Source: Deltaproteobacteria bacterium
GTDB lineage: Bacteria > Myxococcota_A > Polyangia > Polyangiales > Ga0077539
Length of the DNA stretch: 7,050 bases
NCBI GenBank assembly: GCA_016704445.1
Contig: JADJAE010000141.1
Span: forward strand, 1 to 7,050
Direction of reading: 5' to 3'
Numbering within the stretch: the first letter of the stretch is position 1; the number at the start of each line of letters is the position of its first letter. The notes under the pieces were generated by a model. The model made no database searches. It was not told where the DNA came from and worked only from the letters and a program-made list of their open reading frames with translations. A program made the position numbers and the translations under genes. Of this stretch, positions 1 through 6,465 are shown piece by piece.

Positions 1-1065
1 CGCGTCGGCGTCGCGGAAGTACCGGAAGTACGCGCCCACCATCAGCGCGAAGGGCCCGCGCTCCCAGTTGGCCGAGAGCGCCAGGCGGAAGTCCAGCGCG
101 CGGGCCGAGGTGCGAGCGCTCGCCAGCGTCACCGGGACATCCAGGTCGCCATAGGCCCCGAGGCCCTGCGCGTAGCGCACGAACACGTTGACGAAGGACG
201 GGCCACGGTAGAGCCCCGCCTGCGCGCCCATCACCCAGCCGGAGTCGCTCGGGAGCTCGACCCGGGAGCCCGCGTCGTTGAGCTGCCGCACGCCCGCCGC
301 CATCGCGTGGTACTCGCCGTAGACCGAGAGCTTCAAGCCCTCGCGCGCGGTGCGACCCACCGAGTACCAGGTGGCCTTGGCCGAGGCGAGCACCCGGGGG
401 CGGTCGAGCAGGAAGGCCGTCTGCGGGCCGAAGCCCTCGCGAGGCGCGACGTTGATCGTCTGGAGCTGGTAGGGGTCGTCCAGGCGGTTCATGCCGACGG
501 CGGCCTGCAGCACCACGTGCTCGCCGGCGTTGTAGCGGGCGCCGCCGCCGACCATGTTGAGGTTGTCCATCGGCCAGAAGTTGAGCAGGTAGACGTCGTC
601 GCCGCGGTACATCCGGGAGCCCACCCAGAGCGTGAGGTCGTCGCTGCCGATGCCCGTCTCCTCCAGGTAGAGGTTGCGCACCGCGAAGGCCCCGCCGAAG
701 CGGCCGGTGAAGTGGAAGAGGTCCTCGTTCATCGCGAGGGTGGTCACCGCGCGCCAGCGCGCCGAGCCGAAGCGGGCGTCGTAGTTGAACTGAAGCTCCG
801 CGTAGGGAGGCGCCTGCAACCGCGGGCCGAAGGCCACGATGTTGCTCGAGCGCCCGGTGCGCCCTCGCAGGTCGCTCGCCACCCCGACGCGGCCGTAGGA
901 CCCGAAAGAGAAGCCCGTCGGCGAGGCGGCCGTGGTCTCCCTCGACGCGAGGATCGCGGGCGATGGGACGGGAGCGCTCGGAGGCAGCGGCTGCGCGCCG
1001 GAGGCCGAGGCGAAGAGACCCGCGCCCAGGGCGCACGCGAAGGGGAGCAGCGACGGTCGGTTCAC
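1..1065 (-). CDS. Maltoporin-like (LamB-type) outer-membrane carbohydrate porin, C-terminus outside window
   Basis: The reading frame is open for 355 codons from a GTG at 1063-1065 to the left edge, so the 3' end is missing. Residues 1-24 look like a Sec signal peptide: a short basic start, a hydrophobic core LLPFACALGAGLF, and a probable cut after ASGA. After a Pro/Ala/Ser-rich spacer, residue 51 onward alternates in beta-barrel fashion. Seen: GFSFGSYGRVGV (51-62), then WVGSRMYRGDDVYLLNFWP (147-165), which resembles the LamB segment where a GxRyYqRhDvhm-like motif leads into the pore strand; FVNVFVRYAQG (291-301) resembles another LamB strand. By family it would be a trimeric channel for sugar diffusion across the outer membrane; the substrate cannot be told. 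No strong Shine-Dalgarno is seen before the GTG, but no other in-frame start lies before the upstream stop. It follows the GGT-like gene by 33 bp and is probably its operon partner. Another porin family is possible. Confidence 0.75.
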   Translation of the reverse strand, partial: MNRPSLLPFACALGAGLFASASGAQPLPPSAPVPSPAILASRETTAASPTGFSFGSYGRVGVASDLRGRTGRSSNIVAFGPRLQAPPYAELQFNYDARFGSARWRAVTTLAMNEDLFHFTGRFGGAFAVRNLYLEETGIGSDDLTLWVGSRMYRGDDVYLLNFWPMDNLNMVGGGARYNAGEHVVLQAAVGMNRLDDPYQLQTINVAPREGFGPQTAFLLDRPRVLASAKATWYSVGRTAREGLKLSVYGEYHAMAAGVRQLNDAGSRVELPSDSGWVMGAQAGLYRGPSFVNVFVRYAQGLGAYGDLDVPVTLASARTSARALDFRLALSANWERGPFALMVGAYFRYFRDADA

Positions 1066-1098
1066 GCGCGGGACGATACTTCCCCCGCGCTCGAAAAC

Positions 1099-2175
1099 CT
1101 ACGAGGAGAGCAGCGCCCCGATCGAGACCATCGAGCCCTCGACGTTGTCGCCCGAGGCCTCGCGGATCATCCAGAGGGCCACGGCGTCTCGGCTCGCGGC
1201 GGCGCTGTCGTCGCCGAGGGTGCAGTCGATGCCCACGCTGGAGAGCCGGGCGCTCACGGCCTGGTCGCGGAGAGTCACCACGTCGCCGTGGCCGGAGATC
1301 CCGACGCCCGCCCAGGCGCGAGACCCGGCCCGGCAGATGGCCAGCGGCAGCGGCGACGGGAGCGGCGTCCCAGGACGCCACCGGGGGACGCCCTTGCGGG
1401 GCACCGGGAGCAGCGCCGCGAGCGCGAGGCCGGGCACCCCGGGCAGCGCGATGGCGGGCGGCGCCACCAGCCACGAGGCGGTGACGATCACGCCGTGCAT
1501 GTCGGCCACCACGAGGCTCTCCACCCCCACCGCGGGCAGCGGCTCCGGAGCGTGGACGCTCGGCCGGGCGTGGTAGCGCGGAGGCACGGCGACCTCGTGC
1601 GAGCCGTCGGTGCAGGGGATGGGCGAGACCACCGGGGCCGCGCGGGGGGCGAGGTCGTCGGGGGTGAAGGTGCCGGCGGCGACGGGGCCCACGGACTCGA
1701 GGATGGCGCGCAGCACCCCCACGCGCTCGAGCACCGCGATGCCCGTGCGATGAAACTGCTCGAGCACCGCCAGCCGCTGCTTCGTCCCGGCGTCCGGGCC
1801 CGACTCGCGGATCGCCGCGATGGCCGACTTGGTGATCACCGAGAGCGGCAGCGAGCCGAAGCGCGCGTGCGCCGCCAATACACACTCCAGTAATCCCGGG
1901 ACCACCGCGCGGGTGGCGTCGCCCGGGGCCTCGACGGACTTCGGTCGCACGGTTCCGATGCCCGGGGCGCGGGCGCGGCCGTCGACGAAGTGCAGCCCCA
2001 TCCCCGGGCCGCCGAGGAGCACCCCCGCGGCGCCCAGGAGAGACGCCGACGAGGCGCGCGCGGCGCCCGCGAGCAGGCCCGCGAGGGCCATGTCTACGGC
2101 AGTGCCCTGGTCGGCGAGGATCGCCTGGGCTGCCGCCTGGGCGACGGTGTCGCGAGCGATGACGGCGTTGCGCAT
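1099..2175 (-). CDS. Gamma-glutamyltransferase-like protein, probably catalytically inactive
   Basis: This is a 358-residue protein starting at ATG 2173-2175, where the GGT-like homology begins; the frame stays open upstream but there reads through the DUF72 gene. Family signs in order: AAQAILADQGTAVDMALAGL (15-34) matches the GGT helix with GGNAVDAA; LLGAAGVLLG (46-55) stands for the Gly-rich loop; VVPGLLECVLAAHARFGSLP (91-110) matches the conserved VPG...AAHxrfGrLP block; GTFTPDDLA (168-176) matches the LTxeDLa motif. GGT enzymes are about 550-600 residues and self-cleave at a Thr within a TTHxSVVD motif. Here the equivalent is GVESLVVADMHG (217-228): the nucleophile Thr, its Thr neighbour and the His are replaced, and the late GSPGG loop appears as GISGHG. 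No signal peptide is visible, while many GGTs are periplasmic. Inference: a degenerate family member with a binding or structural role, or an altered activity. The start lies 7 bp after the DUF72 stop, so translational coupling is likely. Confidence 0.75.
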   Translation of the reverse strand: MRNAVIARDTVAQAAAQAILADQGTAVDMALAGLLAGAARASSASLLGAAGVLLGGPGMGLHFVDGRARAPGIGTVRPKSVEAPGDATRAVVPGLLECVLAAHARFGSLPLSVITKSAIAAIRESGPDAGTKQRLAVLEQFHRTGIAVLERVGVLRAILESVGPVAAGTFTPDDLAPRAAPVVSPIPCTDGSHEVAVPPRYHARPSVHAPEPLPAVGVESLVVADMHGVIVTASWLVAPPAIALPGVPGLALAALLPVPRKGVPRWRPGTPLPSPLPLAICRAGSRAWAGVGISGHGDVVTLRDQAVSARLSSVGIDCTLGDDSAAASRDAVALWMIREASGDNVEGSMVSIGALLSS

Positions 2176-2182
2176 CGTGGGC

Positions 2183-2932
2183 TCAGCCGTCCTCGTCGAG
2201 GTCGTCTTCGTCCTCGCCGTCCTCGTCTTCGTCTTCGTCTTCGTCCTCGTCGAGCTCGTCGCCCTCGTCGGTGGGGCCGAGCAGCTCGCCGACCAGCTTG
2301 GCGAAGCCGACGGCCTCTCGCCACGCGGAGCCCGAGTCGAAGACCACGAAGGCCTCGTCGGCCCCGGAGATGCGCTCGGCGAGGGCCTCGAGGCGGCCCA
2401 TGGTGTAGCGCTGGTCGGTGCCGAGCCCGCGCATGTGGGCGTAGACGATGTTCTCTTCGGGCTCGTTCTGCAGGGGGTCACCCGCGACGACGGCGTTGAA
2501 GTCGCTGGCGACGGCGACGGCCTCCTCGCGCTCCCAGAGCCCGGAGGGCTCCCACACCAGGATGGCGCCGAAGCTGCGGGCGCGCTCGAGCACCGGGAGG
2601 AAGCGCTTGAGGGCGACGCTGCCCGGGGAGATGGCGATGGGGGTGCGCAGCACCACCACGCGGGCCTTGAGGGCGTTGACCTGGTTGGCGAAGCGGTCGA
2701 GCTCGGACTGGAGCTTCACAGGGTCGCGCAGCGGCCAGTCGCGCTCGCCGTAGAGCGAGTCGGGCGCCACGGCGGCGAAGGTGAAGCCCTCGGGGGCGGT
2801 GCGCTGCCAGCCCGCGAGGACCTTCGGCGAGGGCACCGGGGGGCGCAGGGTGTACTCCACGAAGCGGAGCTTGGACTGATAACGTTCCCGCTGGACTACG
2901 AAGCCCGCGGTGCCGACGCGTACATTGCTCAT
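2183..2932 (-). CDS. DUF72 (YecE-like) family protein with acidic C-terminal tail
   Basis: This is a 249-residue cytosolic protein; ATG 2930-2932 is chosen because the family signature RVGTAGF begins at residue 5. DUF72 proteins have a TIM-barrel fold and no settled biochemical role. Matching blocks: VGTAGF (6-11), where the family has VGTSGW; FVEYTLRPPVPSPKVLAGW (24-42), matching the VEiNsTFYrlPsxetvxxW strand and helix; RTAPEGFTFAAVAP (44-57), matching the tPxgFxFsvKap block; VVVLRTPIAISP (92-103) and GAILVWEPSGLW (122-133), the latter where the family has a strand with an xxExR-like site. The usual aromatic Yx3WxGxFYP segment after the first strand is absent, so the substrate-facing loop is diverged. 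Residues 222-249 are almost all Asp and Glu. The gene lies 77 bp after the glycosyltransferase stop and 7 bp before the GGT-like start. No clear Shine-Dalgarno is seen. The family call is firm; the function is unknown. Confidence 0.85.
   Translation of the reverse strand: MSNVRVGTAGFVVQRERYQSKLRFVEYTLRPPVPSPKVLAGWQRTAPEGFTFAAVAPDSLYGERDWPLRDPVKLQSELDRFANQVNALKARVVVLRTPIAISPGSVALKRFLPVLERARSFGAILVWEPSGLWEREEAVAVASDFNAVVAGDPLQNEPEENIVYAHMRGLGTDQRYTMGRLEALAERISGADEAFVVFDSGSAWREAVGFAKLVGELLGPTDEGDELDEDEDEDEDEDGEDEDDLDEDG
2186..2269 (-). repeat. Asp/Glu codon repeat encoding an acidic tail
   Basis: The last 28 codons of the DUF72 gene are mostly GAC, GAG and GAA in alternation; 23 of 28 residues are acidic, broken only by Gly and Leu. 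On the plus strand this reads as a run of gtc/ctc/ttc triplets. The tail is low-complexity, should be disordered, and lies beyond the DUF72 fold. Such simple triplet runs can expand or contract by slippage in steps of three without breaking the frame. Confidence 0.9.
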
Positions 2933-3009
2933 GAGAAGGGCGCGGAAGCTACTCCACTCCGGCCGTCGGCTCCACCCGCCTGGGGGCCCTCGCCGGACGA
3001 TTGGTGCGA
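2933..3009. other. 77-bp gap between glycosyltransferase and DUF72 genes
   Basis: This is the longest non-coding stretch in the left operon. No clear promoter, hairpin with T-run or small ORF with credible codon use was seen. It may hold a weak internal promoter or simply be an untranslated spacer within one transcript. Confidence 0.5.
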
Positions 3010-4452
3010 TTAGAGCACCAGCACCTGGAGCGCCACCAGCACCCCCACCGCGGCGATGCCCGCCGCGGCGACCTGGCGGGCCACCCCCCCCGCGGTGGTG
3101 CGACCCGCCGCCGCCATGGCGAAGGCGAAGCACGCGCACAGCGGAACCGCCGTGTTGAGGGCGTAGTTGGCCTTGATCACCGGGTGGTGGTCGAAGGGGT
3201 AGGCCGCGCCGAAGGCCAGGAGCAGGAGCACCGTGGCCGCGACGCTCGCGGGCACCACCAGCGAGCCGTTGCGGCCGCGCGAGCGGAGGTGCTGCCGGGC
3301 GAGCGCGAACATCCCCCAGACGCTGAGGGCGGTGAGGAAGCAGCCGATCCAGATGCAGAGGCGGGAGGCGTCGAGGCAGTGGAGGTTGACCCTCGTCGCG
3401 TCGCGCCACGCGACCACCGTGGGCCCCGGGAGCTGCGATCGGCAGAGGCCCCGGTCGAGGATGTCCGACCAGGTTCCGGCGATGAGGTTGGCCCAGAAGT
3501 TGGGGCGGCTCCACGGGCCGTAGGGCCAGCCCAGCCACTCGAACTGCACCGGCAGCGCCCAGCCGATGGGGCGGCGGTACGAGAGGGGCTCGGCCACGAT
3601 GGGGTGGTCTCGCAGCACCGCCACCTGCCGGAGCATGTACTGGTGCGGGAAGGGGTGGCCGAACTTGCGCCAGTTGCGGAGGCACCACCACCCGGCGACG
3701 GCGATCCAGCCCCCGAGGCCGGTGAGCGCGATCTCCGAGAGGGGGCGGGCGACGCTGCGGAGGCGACCGTGGCCGGCGCGCCACGCCCACGCGACGAGCA
3801 GCGCCGCGAAGCTGACGAGGAGCACCACGGCGGTGGTCTTGGTGAGCATCGCGAGGCCCGCGAAGAGGCCGAAGAGGAGCGCGTCCCGGCGGCGCACCGG
3901 GTGCGGGTCGACCGCCCCCTGCCGCTCGATCTTGAAGAGGAACCAGAGCGCGACCGCGAAGAAGGCCGCGTGCAGCGACTCGTTGTAGATCTTGCCGTCG
4001 ACCAGCACGCTGATGGGCAGCACGGCGGAGAGCGAGAGCGCGAGCAGCGCCGCGGAGGGGCTCTGCGGGAGCGCGGCGCGGACGATCTTCGACAGCGCCC
4101 ACTGACGCACCAGCCACGCGCCCACGGAGAGGTAGGCGATGGGGCGCACCGCGTGGCAGGCGCTCAGGATGCCCGCCGCGAGGACGTACCAGAGCGGGGC
4201 GTGGTAGCCCGCATGGAGGTCCTCGCCAGCATCGAAGAGCCGGCGGTTGGTGAGCAGCCAGCGCACCGCCTCCATGGCCGCCTCGTAGTCCGAGGCGTGG
4301 CCCGCGGAGAGGAAGCTCCGCGCGTGGACGAAGCGCAGCGCGAGCCCGAGGGCGGTCACCGCGAGCGCGATCGCGGAGTGCCACGGCATCCACGGCCCCT
4401 CCGAGGGAGCGGCGCTCGGAGGGAGCGACGGCGGCGCGGATGTTCGCTGCAT
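3010..4452 (-). CDS. GT-C fold membrane glycosyltransferase (GT39/RgtA-D/ArnT-like)
   Basis: This is a 480-residue multi-pass inner-membrane protein. Such enzymes move a sugar from a polyprenyl-phosphate donor to a protein or lipid-linked acceptor on the periplasmic side. The start is ATG 4450-4452 (MQRTSAPP), facing the divergent gene; ATG 4387-4389 (M22, MPWHS) is an alternative just before the first helix. Seen: helix 1 at about 27-42; a periplasmic loop with SDYEAAMEAVRWLL (54-67), where GT-C enzymes keep an acidic catalytic residue (candidates D55/E57); YHAPLWYVLAAGIL (83-96), like the HPPLyylL motif; KIYNESLHAAFFAVALW (154-170), like the NEpLf helix; GLFAGLAMLTKTTAVVLL (195-212), the GLalLTK hallmark; and WWCLRNWRKFGHPFPHQYM (255-273), the WyxRNyxxyGxPf hallmark. 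KANYALNTAVP (427-437) resembles the late xxRYllPalP block, with Asn instead of Arg. About ten helices are expected. The length suits the family. Acceptor and donor cannot be told. It is likely the first gene of the leftward operon. Confidence 0.85.
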   Translation of the reverse strand: MQRTSAPPSLPPSAAPSEGPWMPWHSAIALAVTALGLALRFVHARSFLSAGHASDYEAAMEAVRWLLTNRRLFDAGEDLHAGYHAPLWYVLAAGILSACHAVRPIAYLSVGAWLVRQWALSKIVRAALPQSPSAALLALSLSAVLPISVLVDGKIYNESLHAAFFAVALWFLFKIERQGAVDPHPVRRRDALLFGLFAGLAMLTKTTAVVLLVSFAALLVAWAWRAGHGRLRSVARPLSEIALTGLGGWIAVAGWWCLRNWRKFGHPFPHQYMLRQVAVLRDHPIVAEPLSYRRPIGWALPVQFEWLGWPYGPWSRPNFWANLIAGTWSDILDRGLCRSQLPGPTVVAWRDATRVNLHCLDASRLCIWIGCFLTALSVWGMFALARQHLRSRGRNGSLVVPASVAATVLLLLAFGAAYPFDHHPVIKANYALNTAVPLCACFAFAMAAAGRTTAGGVARQVAAAGIAAVGVLVALQVLVL

Positions 4453-4460
4453 CGCGCCGT

Positions 4461-4475
4461 GGAATAGGGTATTCC
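4461..4475. promoter_or_regulatory. Perfect inverted repeat in divergent intergenic region
   Basis: GGAATAGGGTATTCC consists of two 6-base arms, GGAATA and TATTCC, around a GGG centre. It is the most AT-rich patch in the 37 bp between the divergent starts at 4452 and 4490. The position and symmetry suit an operator or overlapping -10 elements controlling the glycosyltransferase operon and the discoidin gene together. No matching -35 box is evident, so the role is inferred only from place and symmetry. Confidence 0.4.
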
Positions 4476-4489
4476 GGCGGCGAGATCCA

Positions 4490-5336
4490 ATGAGGAAGAT
4501 CGTCGAGTGGCTGTGGCGCGCTGCGGCCATCCGGCAGGCCCGCGAGGACGCCCGCCCCCTCGACGCGATCCAGCGAGCCAGCGCCGGGAGGGCCCGCACC
4601 TTCGCAGCCCTGGCCGAGCGCCACCTCGCCGAGCAGGAGCCCTGGACCCACGGCGCCGACGACACCCCGGAGGCCGCGGTGGAGGTGGCGTCAGCGCTCT
4701 ACCGCGACGCCGCTGCGGAGGCGAGAGCCGCGCTCGGAGAGCCATTCTCGACGGAGCCCGAGCCCTCGGGGGAGCCGCGCAGTGGACGCGCTGCGCTCCT
4801 CGGTGCGCTCGAAGCTGGAGGAGATCGCGCGACGGAGCGGCGACGTCGAGGCCCTGCTGGCGCAGCGCTTCGTGCGGACGGGCGGGGCGCTGGCGCTGCT
4901 GGTGTTGTTGGCGATGACGCCGAAGCTGGCCTGGTACGCCGTGCACCCCGACCTCGCGCCCGACGCGCAGTGGACCAGCAGCAGCGCGGCCGTGGGCTAC
5001 CAGAGTTCGGGGCGGGGGTTCGCGCCGCCGGACTTCAAGATCCCGGTGTTCTTCCACACGATGGTGGAGGACTCGCCCTTCGTGAGCTTCGACCTCGCGC
5101 GCATCGTCGACGTCCGCGCGGTCACGGTGGTCAACCGCGGCGACTGCTGCGACGAGCGGGCGCTGCCGATGGTGATCGAGGTCTCCGAGGACAACGCGAG
5201 CTGGCGCGAGGTCGCGCAGCGCACGGAGACCTTCCGTCGCTGGGAGGCGCGCTTCGCCCGGACCACCGCCCGCTGGGTGCGGCTGCGCTCGACGCGGCGG
5301 ACGCACATGCACCTGGAGTCTGTGGCGATCCGCTGA
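4490..5336 (+). CDS. Membrane-anchored discoidin (F5/8 type C)-like protein, interrupted by a one-base frame change
   Basis: Two adjoining frames look coding. The first, from ATG 4490, has strong G/C third positions up to about 4780; the second carries the rest to TGA 5334-5336. Removing one G from the five-G run at 4768-4772 joins them into a 281-residue protein. Corrected order: an Ala/Glu/Arg-rich, probably helical cytosolic region (1-128); one membrane helix, GGALALLVLLAMTPKLAWYAV (about 131-151, shown here only in outline by its Ala/Leu core); then a discoidin-like beta domain (about 155-281) with FFHTMVEDSPFVSFDLARI, VVNRGDCCDERALPM and a final ARWVRLR...HLESVAIR. The FHTxxE...DL...NRxDCCxERAxP pattern fits F5/8 type C modules, which often bind sugars or phospholipids. 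A GTG at 4782 could instead start a separate 184-residue protein, but then the first frame has no sensible end, as it stays open to 5455. Divergent from the glycosyltransferase, so a sugar-linked role is plausible. Confidence 0.72.
4768..4772 (+). other. Five-G run at the frame break of the discoidin gene
   Basis: With five Gs, frame 1 continues past the break into low-quality reading; with four Gs, the sequence reads PSGSRAVDALRSS and connects both coding segments. The run is the simplest place for an indel error or slippage. Confidence 0.6.
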
Positions 5337-5360
5337 GGCGGGGGGTGGGGGTGCGCTGCG
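5337..5360. other. Convergent gap without visible terminator
   Basis: Only 24 bp separate the stops of the two converging genes. The stretch is G-rich on the plus strand and shows no stem-loop with a T-run, so termination there is either Rho-dependent or lies within the opposing gene. Confidence 0.6.
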
Positions 5361-6465
5361 CTACTGGCAGACGTTGGCCGCGCCGGGCGTGCCGAAGTCG
5401 CCGCGCCCGAAGGCGGGGCCTCCCGGGCACCAGGCCGAGGAGGTGTCGTTCATGAGCGCGTCGAGGATCGCCGGGCGCAGCGACTTGGAGCGCCCGGAGA
5501 TGACCGGCCACCCGGAGGCGACGGTGTTGGCGTAGCTCACGCTGTCGATCACCGTGGAGCCGTCGCTCGCCAGCAGCGTCAGCGAGTCGGGGGAGGAGGT
5601 GCTGTTGGAGAGGTCCATCGCGCTGCCGTAGGCGAAGAGCATGGTGACGCCGCCGTTGATCACCATGTCGCCGTTCTTGCCCAGCACCGCGTACCCGCGG
5701 CCCGGTACGAGCAGCGGGCCCGACGCCGTCACCTCGAAGGTCTCCGTGCCGTTGCCCCGCACCCGCATCCCCCGAAGGTCGACCGGCGTCGCGGAGCGGT
5801 TGTAGACCTCGAACCACTCGCCCAGGGTGTCGGTCACCGCGTCGGGGTCGTTCATGATCTCCGTGATCACCAGCGAGCCCGCCGTGGGTCCCACCACGCA
5901 GGTGCCGCCCATGCACGCCGCCCCGATGGCGCACCACCCCGCCGGGGTCGTCGGCGCGCAGGGGCACTGCGGCCCCACACACGGCGGCGGCCCGGTGTCC
6001 CTGGGCCCGGTATCCACAGGCCCGGTGTCCCTCGGCCCGGTGTCCACGGGCCCGGTGTCCCGCGGCCCCGTGTCCAGGGGTCCGGTGTCCCGCGGCCCCG
6101 TGTCCAGGGGCCCGGTGTCCCGCGGCCCCGTGTCGAGGGGGCCGGTGTCCAGCGGGCCCGCGTCCGGCGGTCCGGTGTCGATCACCACGGGCACGTCCGA
6201 GGACGTCCGTGCATCGGCGCGTCCGTCCGCGCCGGTGCCCGTCATCCGGGCGCCCGTCCGGGCCGGCGTCCGCCGCGCCGCCGTCGACGCGCGGCGTCCA
6301 CGCCCGCTGTCGCCATCCCGGCGTCGGCCACCGCGTCCTCGGCGTCCGACGTCGGCGGTGCGATCCGGCGTCCGGCCCCGGCCGCAGCGCGTCCCACTCG
6401 TAGGCGCAGCCGCCCAGCGCCAGCGCCGCCGCCAGCGCGCCCACCCGCACCCGCTCAGAACGCAC
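5361..6465 (-). CDS. Lipoprotein with DTGP repeat linker and lamin-tail domain, frame-disrupted in the linker
   Basis: The start is GTG 6463-6465: VRSERVRVGALAAALALGGC is a clear lipoprotein signal, with a basic start, an Ala/Leu core and the lipobox LGGC, so Cys20 would be lipidated. The linker then needs frame changes: AYEWDALRPGPDAG in the first frame, APPTSDAEDAVADAGM in a second, VDGGAADAGPDG back in the first, and GADGRADARTSSDVPVVID in the third, which carries all that follows. The net shift is one base, giving about 367 residues after correction. Next come 13 DTGP-type repeats, a six-Cys segment (CVGPQCPCAP...WCAIGAACMGGTCV, about 5890-5987) and a lamin-tail (LTD) Ig-like domain from about 5880: SLVITEIMNDPDA, GEWFEVYNRSATPVDLRGM, GYAVLGKNGD, LTLLASDGSTVIDSVSY, ending WCPGGPAFGRGDFGTPGAAN. 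Bacterial LTD domains are typical of secreted or surface proteins; the role here is unknown. It overlaps the upstream gene's stop by 11 bp, so the two are probably cotranscribed. Confidence 0.75.
5988..6179 (-). repeat. Tandem 15-bp repeat encoding 13 DTGPx units
   Basis: In the lipoprotein frame this 192-bp block encodes 64 residues: 13 pentapeptide units DTGPx (one is DAGP, and the last lacks its fifth residue). The fifth residue alternates Leu/Arg and then Val/Arg, so there is a higher-order 30-bp unit. On the plus strand the 30-mers at 6051-6080, 6081-6110 and 6111-6140 differ from the first by one base each, a sign of recent duplication. It should form an extended, Pro-rich stalk. Confidence 0.95.
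6240..6366 (-). other. Low-complexity linker with several apparent frame changes
   Basis: In this stretch the plausible Asp/Ala/Gly/Pro-rich reading jumps between all three minus-strand frames, with likely break points near 6365-6366 (one base short), 6287-6295 (one extra) and 6241-6256 (one extra). The first two are inferred from amino-acid style and less certain than the net shift itself, which is required to join the lipobox to the repeat domain. Confidence 0.55.

Noticed and set aside
307..1893. Long plus-strand ORF of 528 codons
   Set aside because: It runs antisense to the porin and the GGT-like gene, its product is Arg/His/Gly/Val-rich low-complexity, and no family pattern is seen; it is a GC-driven shadow.
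2176..2481. Upstream extension of the GGT-like gene to 460 codons
   Set aside because: The added 102 residues are Ser/Thr/Arg-rich off-frame reading of the DUF72 gene; the GGT homology starts right after ATG 2173-2175.
2933..3009. Terminator between the glycosyltransferase and DUF72 genes
   Set aside because: Some G/C-rich complementarity exists but no stable stem followed by a T-run was found.
3001..4467. Plus-strand ORF of 488 codons
   Set aside because: It is antisense to the glycosyltransferase, whose membrane helices and motifs are clear; the product looks like reversed-frame noise.
2183..4651. Minus-strand ORF of 822 codons covering DUF72 and the glycosyltransferase region
   Set aside because: Only its last 249 residues look real (DUF72). 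The rest is an off-frame reading of the glycosyltransferase gene, rich in Arg/Pro/Ala.
5988..6179. Possible CRISPR-like array
   Set aside because: The repeats are directly adjacent 15-bp units without unique spacers, in a coding frame; it is a protein tandem repeat.
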